Positions 17,720 through 27,800 of a stretch of DNA of 64,000 bases are shown here, one piece after another. Every line of letters starts with the position of its first letter. The first letter of the stretch is position 1. The stretch covers positions 6,524 through 70,523 of the forward strand of contig NZ_JAFCTX010000025.1 in assembly GCF_049896245.1 (NCBI RefSeq). Direction: 5' to 3'. The notes below the pieces were generated by a model. The model made no database searches. It was given only the letters and a program-made list of their open reading frames with translations, and was not told the origin of the DNA. The translations under genes were made by a program, and so were the position numbers. This DNA is from Cypionkella sp049896245 (lineage in GTDB: Bacteria; Pseudomonadota; Alphaproteobacteria; Rhodobacterales; Rhodobacteraceae).

Positions 17720-18418
17720 TCACCACCATGCACTTAGATACCGCTTTGCGTGATCGCAGGCCTTGATCAGATCCTTTCCAAGCGCCAGTTGGGCGGCGAT
17801 CGCTGTGGCCAAAGTGCAGCCGGTGCCACGCCGCGTGCCCGGTTTTCGCGGCGCGGCGAACCGCAGAGGCAGGTGATTCGGGCGATGTAACCAATCGACC
17901 GCCTCGGGCCCATCGGCATGGCCCCCCTTCAGCAGCACCGCCTTTGCACCCATCACAAAGAAAGCTGTGGCAAGGTCTTGCAGCGGTGCATCGGCGGTCA
18001 GGCCAGTCAGGATGGCCGCTTCCGGCAAGTTCGGGGTCACCAGCGCTGCGCGCGGGATCAGCCGGGCAATCATCGCGGCGCGTCCGGCGGCATCCAGCAG
18101 CTCGGCCCCGGCGCTGGTCGCCAGAACCGGGTCCAGCACGAACGGCAGGTCGGGCAAGGTATCGGCGATGGCGGCGACAATATCGGCATTGACCAGCATG
18201 CCAAGTTTGGCTGCCAGCACCGGGCCTGCGGCGCGGATCTGGGCCGCAACCATGGCAGCAGGCATTGGATGCACGCAGCATCCGCCCCCGGCGTCCTGCG
18301 CCGTAACGGCGGTTGCGGCCAGTCGCGCCGTCACGCCAAAATCGGCGAGCACCGCTAGATCGCGGGCCAACCCGGCCCCGGTGGAGCTGTCCAGCCCGGC
18401 AATCAGCAGAACCGTCAT
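17720..18418 (-). CDS. thiD: Hydroxymethylpyrimidine/phosphomethylpyrimidine kinase
   Basis: It phosphorylates HMP and HMP-phosphate to HMP diphosphate, the pyrimidine half of thiamine phosphate. The 232-residue ribokinase-fold protein shows LLIAGLDSSTGAGLARDL at the N terminus, VLDPVLATSAG, LVTPNLPEA and GTGCTLATAIAA (anion hole and catalytic region). The ATG at 18418 overlaps the thiF stop; the longer upstream frame is rejected because it would run inside thiF. It is the last gene of the thiamine operon and somewhat shorter than typical ThiD. Confidence 0.93.
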   Translation of the reverse strand: MTVLLIAGLDSSTGAGLARDLAVLADFGVTARLAATAVTAQDAGGGCCVHPMPAAMVAAQIRAAGPVLAAKLGMLVNADIVAAIADTLPDLPFVLDPVLATSAGAELLDAAGRAAMIARLIPRAALVTPNLPEAAILTGLTADAPLQDLATAFFVMGAKAVLLKGGHADGPEAVDWLHRPNHLPLRFAAPRKPGTRRGTGCTLATAIAAQLALGKDLIKACDHAKRYLSAWW

Positions 18419-19365
18419 TGGCCGTCTGCGAGCAGGGCAAGTGAAGTGGCACCACGCGCGGCCAGAACTTGCGCGCACCGCCACGCCCGCAGGCCCGAGG
18501 AGCAGCACAGCACCACCCGGCCGGGCGGGATCGGCCAGTCGGCAAGATCGGCGGCGGCAAGTGTTTGCGTATCGGGTAGGGGTTGCACGCTGCCTGCGGG
18601 GCGCAGATCGACCACCGTGTCATTGGGGCTGATTTGTGACGCGGCGATAAAGCCAAAGCCGGGTGACTCGGCGGCCCCGGTAAAGCTGAAACCGCCCAGA
18701 CGCCAGCTGGACAGATCAAGTGTGACGACGCGGCCCAGCGGGCTTGGTTGCAATCCGATAAGCTGGGCCAGAACCATCTGCGCCTGCACCGCCGCCAATG
18801 TGGCAACCACCGGCCCCAGAACACCCGCTGTCGCACAGCTTGCCGCCTGTGTTGGCAAGTCGGGAAACACGGCGCGGTAGCTGGGGGCCGAGCCACAAAA
18901 CCCGCCCGCATAGCCGGATTGGCCGATGACCGAGGCCGAGATCAGCGATTTACCTGCGGCAAGGCACAGGTCCGACAAAATATAGGTGACGGCAAAGCTG
19001 TCGGCGGCATCGACGATCACATCAGCGGACGCGATCAGCTTTGGTGCGTTGGCCGGGTCCAGCCGGGCGACGAGCGGGGTGGGCCGGCAGTCAGAATTCA
19101 GTGCTTGCACGCGACGGGCGGCGGCTGTGGCCTTGGGCATGCCGATGTCGGCCATGGTGTAAAGCGTTTGCCGATGCAGGTTGGTCAACTCGATCAGATC
19201 GGGGTCGATGAGGGTCAGTTGGCCGACCCCTGCCCCCGCCAGCGCCGGGATCACCGTGCAGCCCAGACCGCCAGCCCCCACCACCAGCACTCGCGCATTG
19301 GCAAGTTTTTCTTGCCCGGACAGCCCCACCCCCGGCAGCTGAATCTGGCGGATGTAGCGGTTCAT
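18415..19365 (-). CDS. thiF: ThiF/MoeB-type adenylyltransferase fused to a rhodanese domain
   Basis: It activates the C terminus of ThiS by adenylation, so that sulfur can be attached for thiazole synthesis. The E1-like domain has VLVVGAGGLGC (ATP binding), the DAADSF segment and SCATAGVLGPVV with the conserved cysteine. The two CxxC zinc pairs of E. coli ThiF are absent. The last 90 or so residues form a rhodanese-like domain with an active-site loop CCSSGLRAW, which could deliver the sulfur directly. The 316-residue protein starts at the ATG at 19365, overlapping the thiE stop by four bases. Confidence 0.9.
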   Translation of the reverse strand: MNRYIRQIQLPGVGLSGQEKLANARVLVVGAGGLGCTVIPALAGAGVGQLTLIDPDLIELTNLHRQTLYTMADIGMPKATAAARRVQALNSDCRPTPLVARLDPANAPKLIASADVIVDAADSFAVTYILSDLCLAAGKSLISASVIGQSGYAGGFCGSAPSYRAVFPDLPTQAASCATAGVLGPVVATLAAVQAQMVLAQLIGLQPSPLGRVVTLDLSSWRLGGFSFTGAAESPGFGFIAASQISPNDTVVDLRPAGSVQPLPDTQTLAAADLADWPIPPGRVVLCCSSGLRAWRCAQVLAARGATSLALLADGQ

Positions 19366-19973
19366 GGCGTTGGCCTTTCGGGCTGGGTCGTTTGCAGCCA
19401 AAGCCGGATGCGTGCGTCTGGGTCGGTGGCGGTCACAAGGTCAGTGACAACCGCAGCCACATCGGCCCCGGCGGCAAAAACGGCGGGCAGGCGTTCTGGG
19501 GTCAGGCCACCGATGGCGACCAGTGGGATCGCGGCGATCCTTGTCTTCCAGAGTGCCAGCTTTTTTAACCCCTGCGGCTGCCATTTCATCTGTTTGAGCG
19601 TGGTCGGGTAGATCGGGCCGAGGGCGATATAGGCCGGGTGCAGCGCCAAAGCCCGATCAAGTTCGGCGTGGTCATGGGTGGAAATGCCCAACCGCAGCCC
19701 GGCGCGGGCGATTGCGGGCAGATCGGCACTGTCGAGATCCTCTTGCCCCAGATGAATGAAATCCGCCCCGGCCAGCAATGCCGCGCGCCAATGGTCGTTG
19801 ACCACCAGCTGCGCAGCGTGACGCTGGCAGGCGGCTTGGGCTGCGGCGATCTGATGCGGAATATCCGCCGCATTGCCCTTGAAGCGCAACTGAACCAGCC
19901 TTGCGCCTTGGGCGACCACGCGGCCCACCCAATCGGCATCAGGCAGCACCGGATAAAAGCGCGGCAGGATCAT
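19362..19973 (-). CDS. thiE: Thiamine phosphate synthase
   Basis: It joins HMP diphosphate with the thiazole phosphate carboxylate to give thiamine phosphate. The 203-residue TIM-barrel protein shows LVVNDHWRAALLAGADF, HLGQEDL, LGISTHDHAEL and LGPIYPTTLKQMKW in family order. It sits between thiG and thiF, sharing four-base start/stop overlaps with both. Confidence 0.93.
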   Translation of the reverse strand: MILPRFYPVLPDADWVGRVVAQGARLVQLRFKGNAADIPHQIAAAQAACQRHAAQLVVNDHWRAALLAGADFIHLGQEDLDSADLPAIARAGLRLGISTHDHAELDRALALHPAYIALGPIYPTTLKQMKWQPQGLKKLALWKTRIAAIPLVAIGGLTPERLPAVFAAGADVAAVVTDLVTATDPDARIRLWLQTTQPERPTP

Positions 19974-20773
19974 GATCGGCCCCCCATGTTCAGATTGGCG
20001 AGGTTCAGATCGGCCATGCCCAGCACGGGGGTTGACGGCACTGCCATATCGCGCGGCGGCATCAAACCGGCCTGATAGGCGATCCGTCCGGCTTCTACCG
20101 CTTGCCCGAAGGCGCGCGCCATCGCCACCGGATCGCCCGCCTTGGCGATGGCGGTGTTGAGCAGAACCGCGTCAAACCCCATCTCCAGCGCTCGCGCCGC
20201 CTGACTGGGCGCGCCAAGGCCTGCATCAATGATCAGCGGCACCTGCGGAAAGTACCGCCGCATCGAGGCCAGAGCCTCGGCATGGCGCAGCCCCTGCCCT
20301 GAGCCGATGGGGGCACCCCAGGGCATCAGCACCTTGCAGCCTGCGTCCAGCAAGCGCTCGGCGACGATCAGATCTTCGGTGGTGTAGGGGAATACTTGAA
20401 ACCCGTCGGCACATAAGGTCTGCGCGGCTTCGACCAGCGCAAAGGGGTCGGGTTGCAACGTGTCGGCATGGCCGATCACCTCTAGTTTGATCCAGTTGGT
20501 GCCGAACACCTCACGCGCCATCTGGGCTGTGATGACGGCTTCGCGGGCCGAGTGGCAGCCTGCGGTGTTGGGCAATAGCCGCGCGCCGCTGGCTTGCAGC
20601 AGCGACCAGAAACCCGAGCCAGCGGTTGCCCCCCGCGCCGCCTCTCGCCGCAGCGATACGGTGATGACGTCGCAGCCAGAGGCCGCGATGGCGTCGGTCA
20701 GCACCTGCGGCGAGGGGTATTGTGCGGTGCCCAGCAGCAGGCGCGATGGAATGTCGATGTCGTACAGCCGCAT
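19970..20773 (-). CDS. thiG: Thiazole synthase
   Basis: It condenses deoxyxylulose phosphate, dehydroglycine and ThiS thiocarboxylate into the thiazole phosphate. The 267-residue protein shows RLLLGTAQYPSPQVL, NTAGCHSAREA, KLEVIGHADTLQPDP and LMPWGAPIGSGQG. It begins one base after the thiS stop, which fits the ThiS-ThiG partnership, and it overlaps thiE at its end. Confidence 0.95.
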   Translation of the reverse strand: MRLYDIDIPSRLLLGTAQYPSPQVLTDAIAASGCDVITVSLRREAARGATAGSGFWSLLQASGARLLPNTAGCHSAREAVITAQMAREVFGTNWIKLEVIGHADTLQPDPFALVEAAQTLCADGFQVFPYTTEDLIVAERLLDAGCKVLMPWGAPIGSGQGLRHAEALASMRRYFPQVPLIIDAGLGAPSQAARALEMGFDAVLLNTAIAKAGDPVAMARAFGQAVEAGRIAYQAGLMPPRDMAVPSTPVLGMADLNLANLNMGGRS

Positions 20774-20774
20774 G

Positions 20775-20972
20775 TTAGCCCCCCTGCATCGGGGCCAGCA
20801 CCTCGACCCGGTCGCCGTCGTGCAGTGGTGTTGTGGCGCGGGAGGGGGCAGCGATGAAAGCGCCGTTCAAAGCGGTGGCGAGGGCAGCAGCCCCATAGCC
20901 AAGTTCGGTCAAAGCCTCGGCCAGAGTGGCCGCGCTGATGTCGTGTTGGCTTCCGTTTAACTCAATGCGCAA
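20775..20972 (-). CDS. thiS: Sulfur carrier protein ThiS
   Basis: This 65-residue ubiquitin-fold protein carries sulfur as a C-terminal thiocarboxylate; the required Gly-Gly end is present (PMQGG). The start is a TTG at 20972 with AGGAG seven bases upstream, giving the normal N terminus RIELNGSQHDI; an ATG further upstream would add 17 unrelated residues and overlap thiO more deeply. It still overlaps the thiO end by 11 bases. Confidence 0.93.
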   Translation of the reverse strand: MRIELNGSQHDISAATLAEALTELGYGAAALATALNGAFIAAPSRATTPLHDGDRVEVLAPMQGG

Positions 20973-21924
20973 GGGCTGTCTCCTGTGTTGCAAGGGCGAA
21001 TTGGTCGGCCAGTTGTTCGGCAAGTGCAGGTGCGGTCAGAAAGCCGTGGCGATAAAGCCCGTTCAGATGCCAGCGCCCGCCCAGCTTGACGATGCGCGGC
21101 ACATTGTCGGCAAAGGCGGGGCGCAGGCCGCTGCCGGTCTCGACGATGGCGGCCTCGGCAAAGCCCGGATGCAGGGTGAAAGCGGCTGACATCAGTTCCA
21201 TGGCAGAGCGCAGGGTGATCGGGCCGGGATCGTCGCTTTCCAGCATGGTAGCGCCGATCATGTAAAGCCCGTGGCCGCGCGGCACGACATAGACCGGGAA
21301 GCGCGGGTGCAGCAGGCGGATGGGGCGGGTGAGCGTCACAGAGGGACAGTGCAGCATCAGCATTTCGCCGCGCACCGCCCGCAGGCCGGGTAAATCAGCG
21401 CGGGCAGCGATGCCCCGGCAGTCGATATCGGCCTGTTCGGGGTCAAGCCGGGTGTTGCTGCGGATTGCAACGCCGCGCTGTCGTAGGCCGTCGGCCAGCG
21501 CCCGCAAAGCCGTACGCGGATCAAGGTGCGCCTCGTCGGCATAGAACAGCGCAGAGGTAAAACGTCCGGCGAGGTCGGGTTCCAGCGTGGCGGTCGCCTC
21601 GGTATCCAGCCGTCTGTGCCCGGTGGTGCGGGCGGCAAAACGCTCAAGCTCGGCGCGGTCGCGTGCCGGGGCCACCACCAGTGAGCCGCGCCGCATCACG
21701 CCCGGCACCCGCGCCGCCCACCAATCGGCAGCGCTGGCCCCCAGCCGCGCCACCTCGGGCGCGGCCGTTTCGCCCTCGACGTAGGGCGCAAGCATGCCCC
21801 CCGCCAGCCAGCTTGCACCGCCATCGGCGGGGCCGTTGTCTACCACCTGAACCTGCAAGCCGCGTTCAGCCAAAGTGGTTGCGACGCAGAGCCCCGCAAC
21901 CCCGGCCCCCAGAATGGTGATCAT
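20962..21924 (-). CDS. thiO: Glycine oxidase ThiO
   Basis: It oxidises glycine to the imine used by ThiG. The 320-residue protein is a D-amino-acid-oxidase-type flavoprotein with a Rossmann motif at the N terminus (ITILGAGVAGLCVATTL), a GGASWLAGGMLAPYVEG segment and a C-terminal NGLYRHGFLTAP flavin-contact segment. Its ATG overlaps the thiC stop. Use of ThiO rather than ThiH indicates the oxygen-dependent route to the imine. Confidence 0.92.
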   Translation of the reverse strand: MITILGAGVAGLCVATTLAERGLQVQVVDNGPADGGASWLAGGMLAPYVEGETAAPEVARLGASAADWWAARVPGVMRRGSLVVAPARDRAELERFAARTTGHRRLDTEATATLEPDLAGRFTSALFYADEAHLDPRTALRALADGLRQRGVAIRSNTRLDPEQADIDCRGIAARADLPGLRAVRGEMLMLHCPSVTLTRPIRLLHPRFPVYVVPRGHGLYMIGATMLESDDPGPITLRSAMELMSAAFTLHPGFAEAAIVETGSGLRPAFADNVPRIVKLGGRWHLNGLYRHGFLTAPALAEQLADQFALATQETALAH

Positions 21925-23753
21925 TCCGATACCTCTGCGGCGGGCAGATAGACCTCGCCCTTCTCGCGGAATTTCAGGGCCATCGCGGCCATACCTTCTT
22001 TCTGCGCTTCGGCGCGGATGTCATGACTGATCCGCATCGAGCAGAACTTCGGCCCGCACATCGAACAGAAATGTGCGGTTTTGTGCGCCTCTTTCGGCAG
22101 GGTCTCGTCATGGAAACTGCGGGCGGTATCGGGGTCGAGCGAGAGGTTGAACTGATCCTCCCAGCGGAATTCAAACCGGGCACGGGACAGCGCATCATCG
22201 CGCGCCTGCGCCCCCGGCAGACCCTTGGCGAGGTCAGCAGCATGGGCGGCGATCTTGTAGGTGATCACTCCCAGCTTCACATCGGCGCGGTCGGGCAGGC
22301 CCAGATGTTCCTTGGGCGTGACATAGCACAGCATCGCGGTGCCGAACCAACCGATCATCGCCGCCCCGATGGCAGAAGTGATATGGTCATAACCGGGAGC
22401 AATATCGGTGGTCAGCGGCCCTAGGGTATAAAACGGGGCTTCGCCGCAGGTGGCCAGTTGCTTGTCCATATTGGCCTTGATCTTGTGCATCGCCACATGG
22501 CCCGGTCCTTCGATCATCACCTGACAGTCTTTTGCCCAAGCGATTTGGGTCAACTCGCCCAGCGTTTCCAATTCGGCAAACTGGGCGGCATCGTTGGCAT
22601 CCGCGACCGAACCGGGGCGCAGGCCATCGCCAAGGCTGAAGCTGACATCATAGGCCCGCATGATGTCGCAGATTTCGTCGAAATGGGTGTAAAGGAAGCT
22701 TTCGCGGTGGTGATGCAGGCACCACTTGGCCATGATCGAGCCGCCACGGCTGACGATCCCGGTCACCCGGTTGGCGGTCAAGGGGATGTAGCGCAGCCGC
22801 ACCCCGGCGTGGATGGTGAAGTAATCCACGCCCTGCTCGGCCTGTTCGATCAGCGTGTCGCGGTAAATTTCCCAAGTCAGGTTTTCGGCCACGCCATCGA
22901 CCTTTTCCAGCGCCTGATACAACGGCACCGTTCCAATCGGCACCGGCGCATTGCGCAGTATCCATTCGCGGGTGTTGTGGATGTTGCGCCCGGTCGAGAG
23001 ATCCATCACCGTATCGGCACCCCAGCGGATCGACCAGACCATCTTGTCAACCTCCTCTGCCATCGACGAGGTGACAGCGCTGGTGCCCATGTTGGCGTTG
23101 ATCTTGACCGCGAAGTTGCGGCCAATGATCATAGGCTCCAGTTCGGGGTGGTTGATGTTTGCGGGGATGATCGCGCGACCTGCCGCAATCTCCTGCCGCA
23201 CGAATTCGGGCGTGACATGGTCGGGGATCGCCGCGCCAAAATCTTCGCCATCGCGGGGGCTGCCCGTCGGGGTGGTGCGGCCCAGATTTTCGCGGATCGC
23301 GACATATTCCATCTCTGCCGTGATGATCCCAGCGCGGGCATAGGCGAGTTGGGTGACGGCTTTGCCATCGCGGGCGCGCAGGGGCTGGCGGGTTTGGGGG
23401 AAGCTTGGCACCAGCCGCTCGCCGGTGGCAAAGCCGTTGTCGGCGGGCTGCACGACACGGGGCGCATATGCCGCGCAGTCGCCGCGCGCGGTCAGCCATG
23501 TGGCGCGCAATGGGGCCAGACCTTGGGCGATATCGGTGGTGATCGCCGGATCGGTATAGGGACCGGAGGGGTCATAGACCGTCAGCGGCGGCTCTCCGGC
23601 AGAAGGGTGGACGGCGATCTGGCGCATTGGCACCAACAGATCAGGATGGATTGTGCCCGACACGTAAATCTTGGTTGAGCCCGGCAGTGGGCCGGTGGTG
23701 ACAGAGGGCAGCGCCGCGGCGCTGGTTTGCGGGATTTGGTTGGACTGGTTCAT
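21921..23753 (-). CDS. thiC: Phosphomethylpyrimidine synthase
   Basis: This radical SAM enzyme rearranges aminoimidazole ribotide into HMP phosphate. The 610-residue protein ends with the unusual C-terminal cluster motif CSMCGPKFC. Core segments such as GTSAVTSSMAEEVDKMVW and MIEGPGHVAMHKI are present. I start it at the ATG at 23753, with AGAGG five bases upstream; the preceding TTG codon is too close to that site. It leads the seven-gene operon and lies about 100 bases downstream of a TPP riboswitch. Confidence 0.97.
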   Translation of the reverse strand: MNQSNQIPQTSAAALPSVTTGPLPGSTKIYVSGTIHPDLLVPMRQIAVHPSAGEPPLTVYDPSGPYTDPAITTDIAQGLAPLRATWLTARGDCAAYAPRVVQPADNGFATGERLVPSFPQTRQPLRARDGKAVTQLAYARAGIITAEMEYVAIRENLGRTTPTGSPRDGEDFGAAIPDHVTPEFVRQEIAAGRAIIPANINHPELEPMIIGRNFAVKINANMGTSAVTSSMAEEVDKMVWSIRWGADTVMDLSTGRNIHNTREWILRNAPVPIGTVPLYQALEKVDGVAENLTWEIYRDTLIEQAEQGVDYFTIHAGVRLRYIPLTANRVTGIVSRGGSIMAKWCLHHHRESFLYTHFDEICDIMRAYDVSFSLGDGLRPGSVADANDAAQFAELETLGELTQIAWAKDCQVMIEGPGHVAMHKIKANMDKQLATCGEAPFYTLGPLTTDIAPGYDHITSAIGAAMIGWFGTAMLCYVTPKEHLGLPDRADVKLGVITYKIAAHAADLAKGLPGAQARDDALSRARFEFRWEDQFNLSLDPDTARSFHDETLPKEAHKTAHFCSMCGPKFCSMRISHDIRAEAQKEGMAAMALKFREKGEVYLPAAEVSE

Positions 23754-23857
23754 CAAAGCCTCTTTGCGTTGATGACCCGTGGTAAAGGGAAAGAAGCCGG
23801 GATTGCCCCCGTATGGTGGTGCCCCGTCGAAAACTGACGAAGTGGCGACCGCTTGTG

Positions 23858-23968
23858 CTTCCTACGCCAGTATCAACTGGGTCAGGTTCAAAGGGTCGCT
23901 TCACCGCAGGCCAAACATTGCTGTTCGCCCCACTATCAGCCTCTCAGTCCTTTAGGCAGGACTCCCCC
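23858..23968 (-). promoter_or_regulatory. TPP riboswitch (thi element) controlling thiCOSGEFD
   Basis: On the minus strand the stretch begins GGGGGAGTCCTGCC, then contains the CTGAGAGGCTGA pyrimidine-sensor motif and ACCCTTTGAACCTGA, the pyrophosphate-sensor motif, and ends with a closing CTTCC/GGAAG helix region. These are the conserved thi-box blocks in the right order and spacing. It should lower expression of the thiamine operon when thiamine diphosphate is plentiful, probably by masking the thiC ribosome-binding site or by termination in the 100-base leader. Confidence 0.93.
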
Positions 23969-24190
23969 GACAGTGAAAGTTTTCTAGACAGGCGACGAGG
24001 CTGCGTCAAGAGAGGCGGTTCGGTCAATTTCGTCCGCGCAGTACAGTCCCGGAGGCAGCGACGGCACAACCAAAGGTAAAATGGAATCGAATCAACGCAA
24101 TCGATACTTGCAACGAGGCCAGATCGCCCGCGACAAGTTGTTCGGGGGCGTCGCCACATGTCTGGCGGTTTGAGCATAGGCAAATGCGCC

Positions 24191-24649
24191 TTAGAGCGGC
24201 ACGTTCAGGCTGTTCTTGACCCGCTTCAGCGTGAAGCTGGTGTTGATCGACTGCACGTTTGGCAGTTCGACAAGTGCATTCTTGACCGTCGCCTCATACT
24301 CCCGAACGCTGGTCGCGATCACCTGTAGCACATAGTCATATTCGCCGCTGAGCGAGTAGCATTGCATGATCTCGGGAACTTTCGCCACAGCCTCTTCGAA
24401 GGCTTTGAGCCTGTCGCGTTGGTGATGCGATATCTTCACAAAGCAAAACACCAGGATCTCGAACCCGATGGCCTCGGGATCGACGATGAAGCGTTTGGCA
24501 CTGATCGCCCCCGCCGCCTGAAGCCGTTGCAGCCGCCGCCAACAGGGTGAGTGGCTGAGGCCGCTGGCCTCTCCCAATTCCCGCAGCGTCAGGTCGGGCC
24601 GCTCTTGCAGCGCCTTCAGGATACGTCGATCCGAATCGTCCAGCAGCAT
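24191..24649 (-). CDS. Lrp/AsnC family transcriptional regulator
   Basis: The 152-residue protein has an N-terminal helix-turn-helix (DDSDRRILKALQERPDLTLRELGEASGLSHS region) and a C-terminal RAM ligand-binding domain with the YSLSGEYDYVLQV segment. Such regulators sense amino acids. It diverges from the iorAB gene across 185 bases, so it probably controls iorAB and the leucine genes behind it. Confidence 0.93.
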   Translation of the reverse strand: MLLDDSDRRILKALQERPDLTLRELGEASGLSHSPCWRRLQRLQAAGAISAKRFIVDPEAIGFEILVFCFVKISHHQRDRLKAFEEAVAKVPEIMQCYSLSGEYDYVLQVIATSVREYEATVKNALVELPNVQSINTSFTLKRVKNSLNVPL

Positions 24650-24834
24650 GGTTTACCCTTCATGCCAAATGAACTGAAATCCGTGCAGGACTCAAAACAA
24701 CCTGCCCCTAAGTGGCGCATAAGTGGTACAATGTTGCAAGATGGCCGTCAACAAGGCCAGCAATAGCGACCTTGTTTCGCGCAACCTAGGCTAGAGTGCT
24801 GCCAGAAGGACCAAGCCGCGTCGGGAGGATGCAC

Positions 24835-27800
24835 ATGGCCATCTCGCTGGACGACAAGTACACGGCGGAAAGCGGTTCGGTCTTGCTGACCGGGACACAG
24901 GCTTTGGTCCGGCTGCCGATGACCCAGATGCGCCGGGATCGCAGCAGCGGGCTGAACACGGCGGGATTCATCTCGGGCTATCGCGGCTCGCCTTTGGGCG
25001 GGTATGATCAGCAACTGGTCAAGGCCCGCAAGTTTCTGGACCGCCATGACGTGGTGTTCCAGCCGGGCTTGAACGAGGATCTGGCCGCAACTGCCGTTTG
25101 GGGTAGCCAGCAGTTGCAGCTGTCGCCGGGTGCCCGCAAGGATGGCGTGCTTGGCATCTGGTATGGCAAGGGGCCGGGGGTTGACCGCTCGGGCGATGTC
25201 TTCAAGCACGCCAATGCGGCGGGGTCGGCGCGACATGGCGGGGTGTTGGCGATTGCGGGCGACGATCACACCTGCAAATCGTCTTCGATCCCGCATCAAT
25301 CGGACCACGCCTTCATCTCGGCGCTGATGCCGATGCTTTACCCGTCTTCGGTGCATGAGTTTCTGGAGATGGGTCTGCTCGGCATCGCCATGTCGCGCTA
25401 TTCCGGCTGCTGGGTCGGCTTCAAGGTGATCTCCGAGACCGTCGAGATCACTTCCGTCGTCGATCTGGCACAAGAGGCGCGGCAGTTCGTGCTGCCCACC
25501 GATTTTGAATTGCCGCCTGACGGGCTGAACCTGCGCTGGCCCGATCCGCCATTGGTGCAGGACGAGCGGCTGCAAGAGCACAAGGGCTATGCCGCCATCG
25601 CTTTTGCGCGCGCCAATGGCGTTGATCGCCTGATCATCGACCACGCCCGCGCCCGCTTTGGCATCGTCGCCTCGGGCAAGGCCTATGAGGATGTGCGGCA
25701 AGCTTTGGCGGAACTGGGGCTTGGTGCGCCGGAGCAAGCGCTGATCGGGCTACGTCTTTACAAGGTGCGCATGCCATGGCCGCTGGAGCCTGAAGGCATC
25801 CGCGCCTTCTCGCAGGGTCTGGAGGAGGTGCTGATCGTCGAGGAACGCCGCGAGATCATTGAGAACCAGATCAAACAGCAGTTGTTCAACTGGCGCACCG
25901 ATGTGCGGCCCCGCATCGTCGGCAAGTTTGATGAGGCGGGCAAGCCGTTCCTTAGCCTGTCTGCAGGGCTGAGCGTGGGCCGCGTGGCGGGTGCGATTGC
26001 AGAACGGCTGCTGCGGCTTGATCTGCCCGGTGATCTCGCCACCCGGCTGCGCGCCCGCGTCGAAGATCTGCATCGGATCGAGGCGCGGGCCGAGGCCCAT
26101 ATTCCCCCGGTCTTGCGTCTGCCGCATTATTGCGCCGGATGCCCGCACAACACTTCGACCCGGGTGCCTGAAGGATCGAAGGCAATGGCCGGGATCGGCT
26201 GTCATTTCATGGCGCAATGGATGGACCGGCGCACCGAAACCTTCAGCCAGATGGGCGGCGAGGGTGTGGCATGGACGGCGATCAGCCGCTTTACCGATGA
26301 GAAGCACCGGTTCGTCAATATCGGCGATGGCACTTATTTCCACTCGGGTCATCTGGCGATCCGGCAGTCGGTCGCGGCAGGGGTCAATCTGACCTACAAG
26401 ATTCTGGTCAACGATGCCGTGGCGATGACCGGGGGTCAGCCGATTGATGGTGAACTGACACCCGAACAGATCACCCATCAGGTCTATCACGAGCGCGTGG
26501 CGAAGATCGTGCTGATGTCCGACCATCCCGAAGCTTACCGCGCCGCAGACCTTGCCCCCGGCACCGAAATCCGCCACCGCGACGACATCGACGCGGTGAT
26601 GCTGGCCTTGCGTGAGGTGCCCGGCGTCACTGTGATTGTGTTCGAGCAGACCTGCGCTGCCGAACTGCGCCGCAGGCGTAAGCGGGGCACGGCGGTGGAC
26701 CCCGATATGCGGCTTTGGATCAATCCTGTGGTTTGCGAAGGTTGTGGCGATTGTTCGGTGCAGTCGAATTGCATCGCGATTGAGCCGCTGGAGACCGATC
26801 TGGGCCGCAAGCGCCGGATCAACCAATCGGCCTGCAACAAGGATTACTCCTGTCTCAAGGGGTTTTGCCCGTCTTTTGTCACCGTGCGCGGCGGGGCGTT
26901 GCGCAAAAACCAAGCCCAAGGCGGGGCGGATGTTTCCGCGCTGCCCGACCCGGCGCTGCCGCAGATCGAGCGGGCTTGGAACCTTGCGCTTGCTGGTGTT
27001 GGGGGCACCGGGGTGCTGACCATCAGTGCCATTCTGGGCATGGCCGCCCATGTCGAGGGCAAAATCCCGATGGTGCTGGACACGGCGGGGCTGGCGCAGA
27101 AAGGCGGCGCGGTGATGAGCCATGTCCGCATCTCGCGCCCCGACCGCCCCATTGCCGCGCCCCGCATCGCAGCAGGGTCGGTCGATGTTTTGCTCGGCGC
27201 GGATTCCGTGGTGGCTTCGTCAAAAGACTGCATCCTGTTGTGCAGCCCTGAGCGGACGCAGGCCGTGCTGAACACCCACATCACCCCGGTGTCGGATTTC
27301 ATTCGCCAGCGTGACTTTGACTTCAAGGAAGCCCGGTCGGAGGCCTGCGTGGCGGGGGCGGTGCGCTCGGCGCGGTATTTCCTGAACTTCTCGGATCTGG
27401 CCATACGACTAACCGGCGACGCGATTGGGGCGAACCTGATGCTGCTGGGCTATGCTTGGCAGTCCGGGATGGTGCCGCTGACCAACGCCTCGATCTTTGA
27501 AGCCATCCGGTTGAACGGCACGGCCATCAAGCCCAACACCGAGGCGTTCAACTGGGGCCGCTTGCTGGCGAATGACTCGGCAAAGGTGGCCCGTCTGGCA
27601 GGCATTGGGGCGGAGATGCCCGCGCCTGACACCCTGCCGCTTGACGCGCTGATGGCAAGCCGCGCCGATCACCTGCGGGCTTACCAGAACGCGGGCCTTG
27701 CCCAGCGTTATCTCGACGGTGTGGCCCGGATCGCTGCTGCCGCCCGGCCCGAACGTGTAGGCGTTAATGACCTGACCCTTGTGGTGGCCCAGAGTTACGC

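Noticed and set aside
17466..18911. A minus-strand open frame of about 480 codons across thiD and part of thiF
   Set aside because: It is out of frame with two well-recognised thiamine genes and has low-complexity composition.
24081..24173. A 30-codon plus-strand frame (MESNQRNRYLQRG...) between the TPP riboswitch and the Lrp gene
   Set aside because: The length is too small, the upstream GGTAAA is a weak ribosome-binding site, and no family is recognised; it could be a leader peptide or chance.
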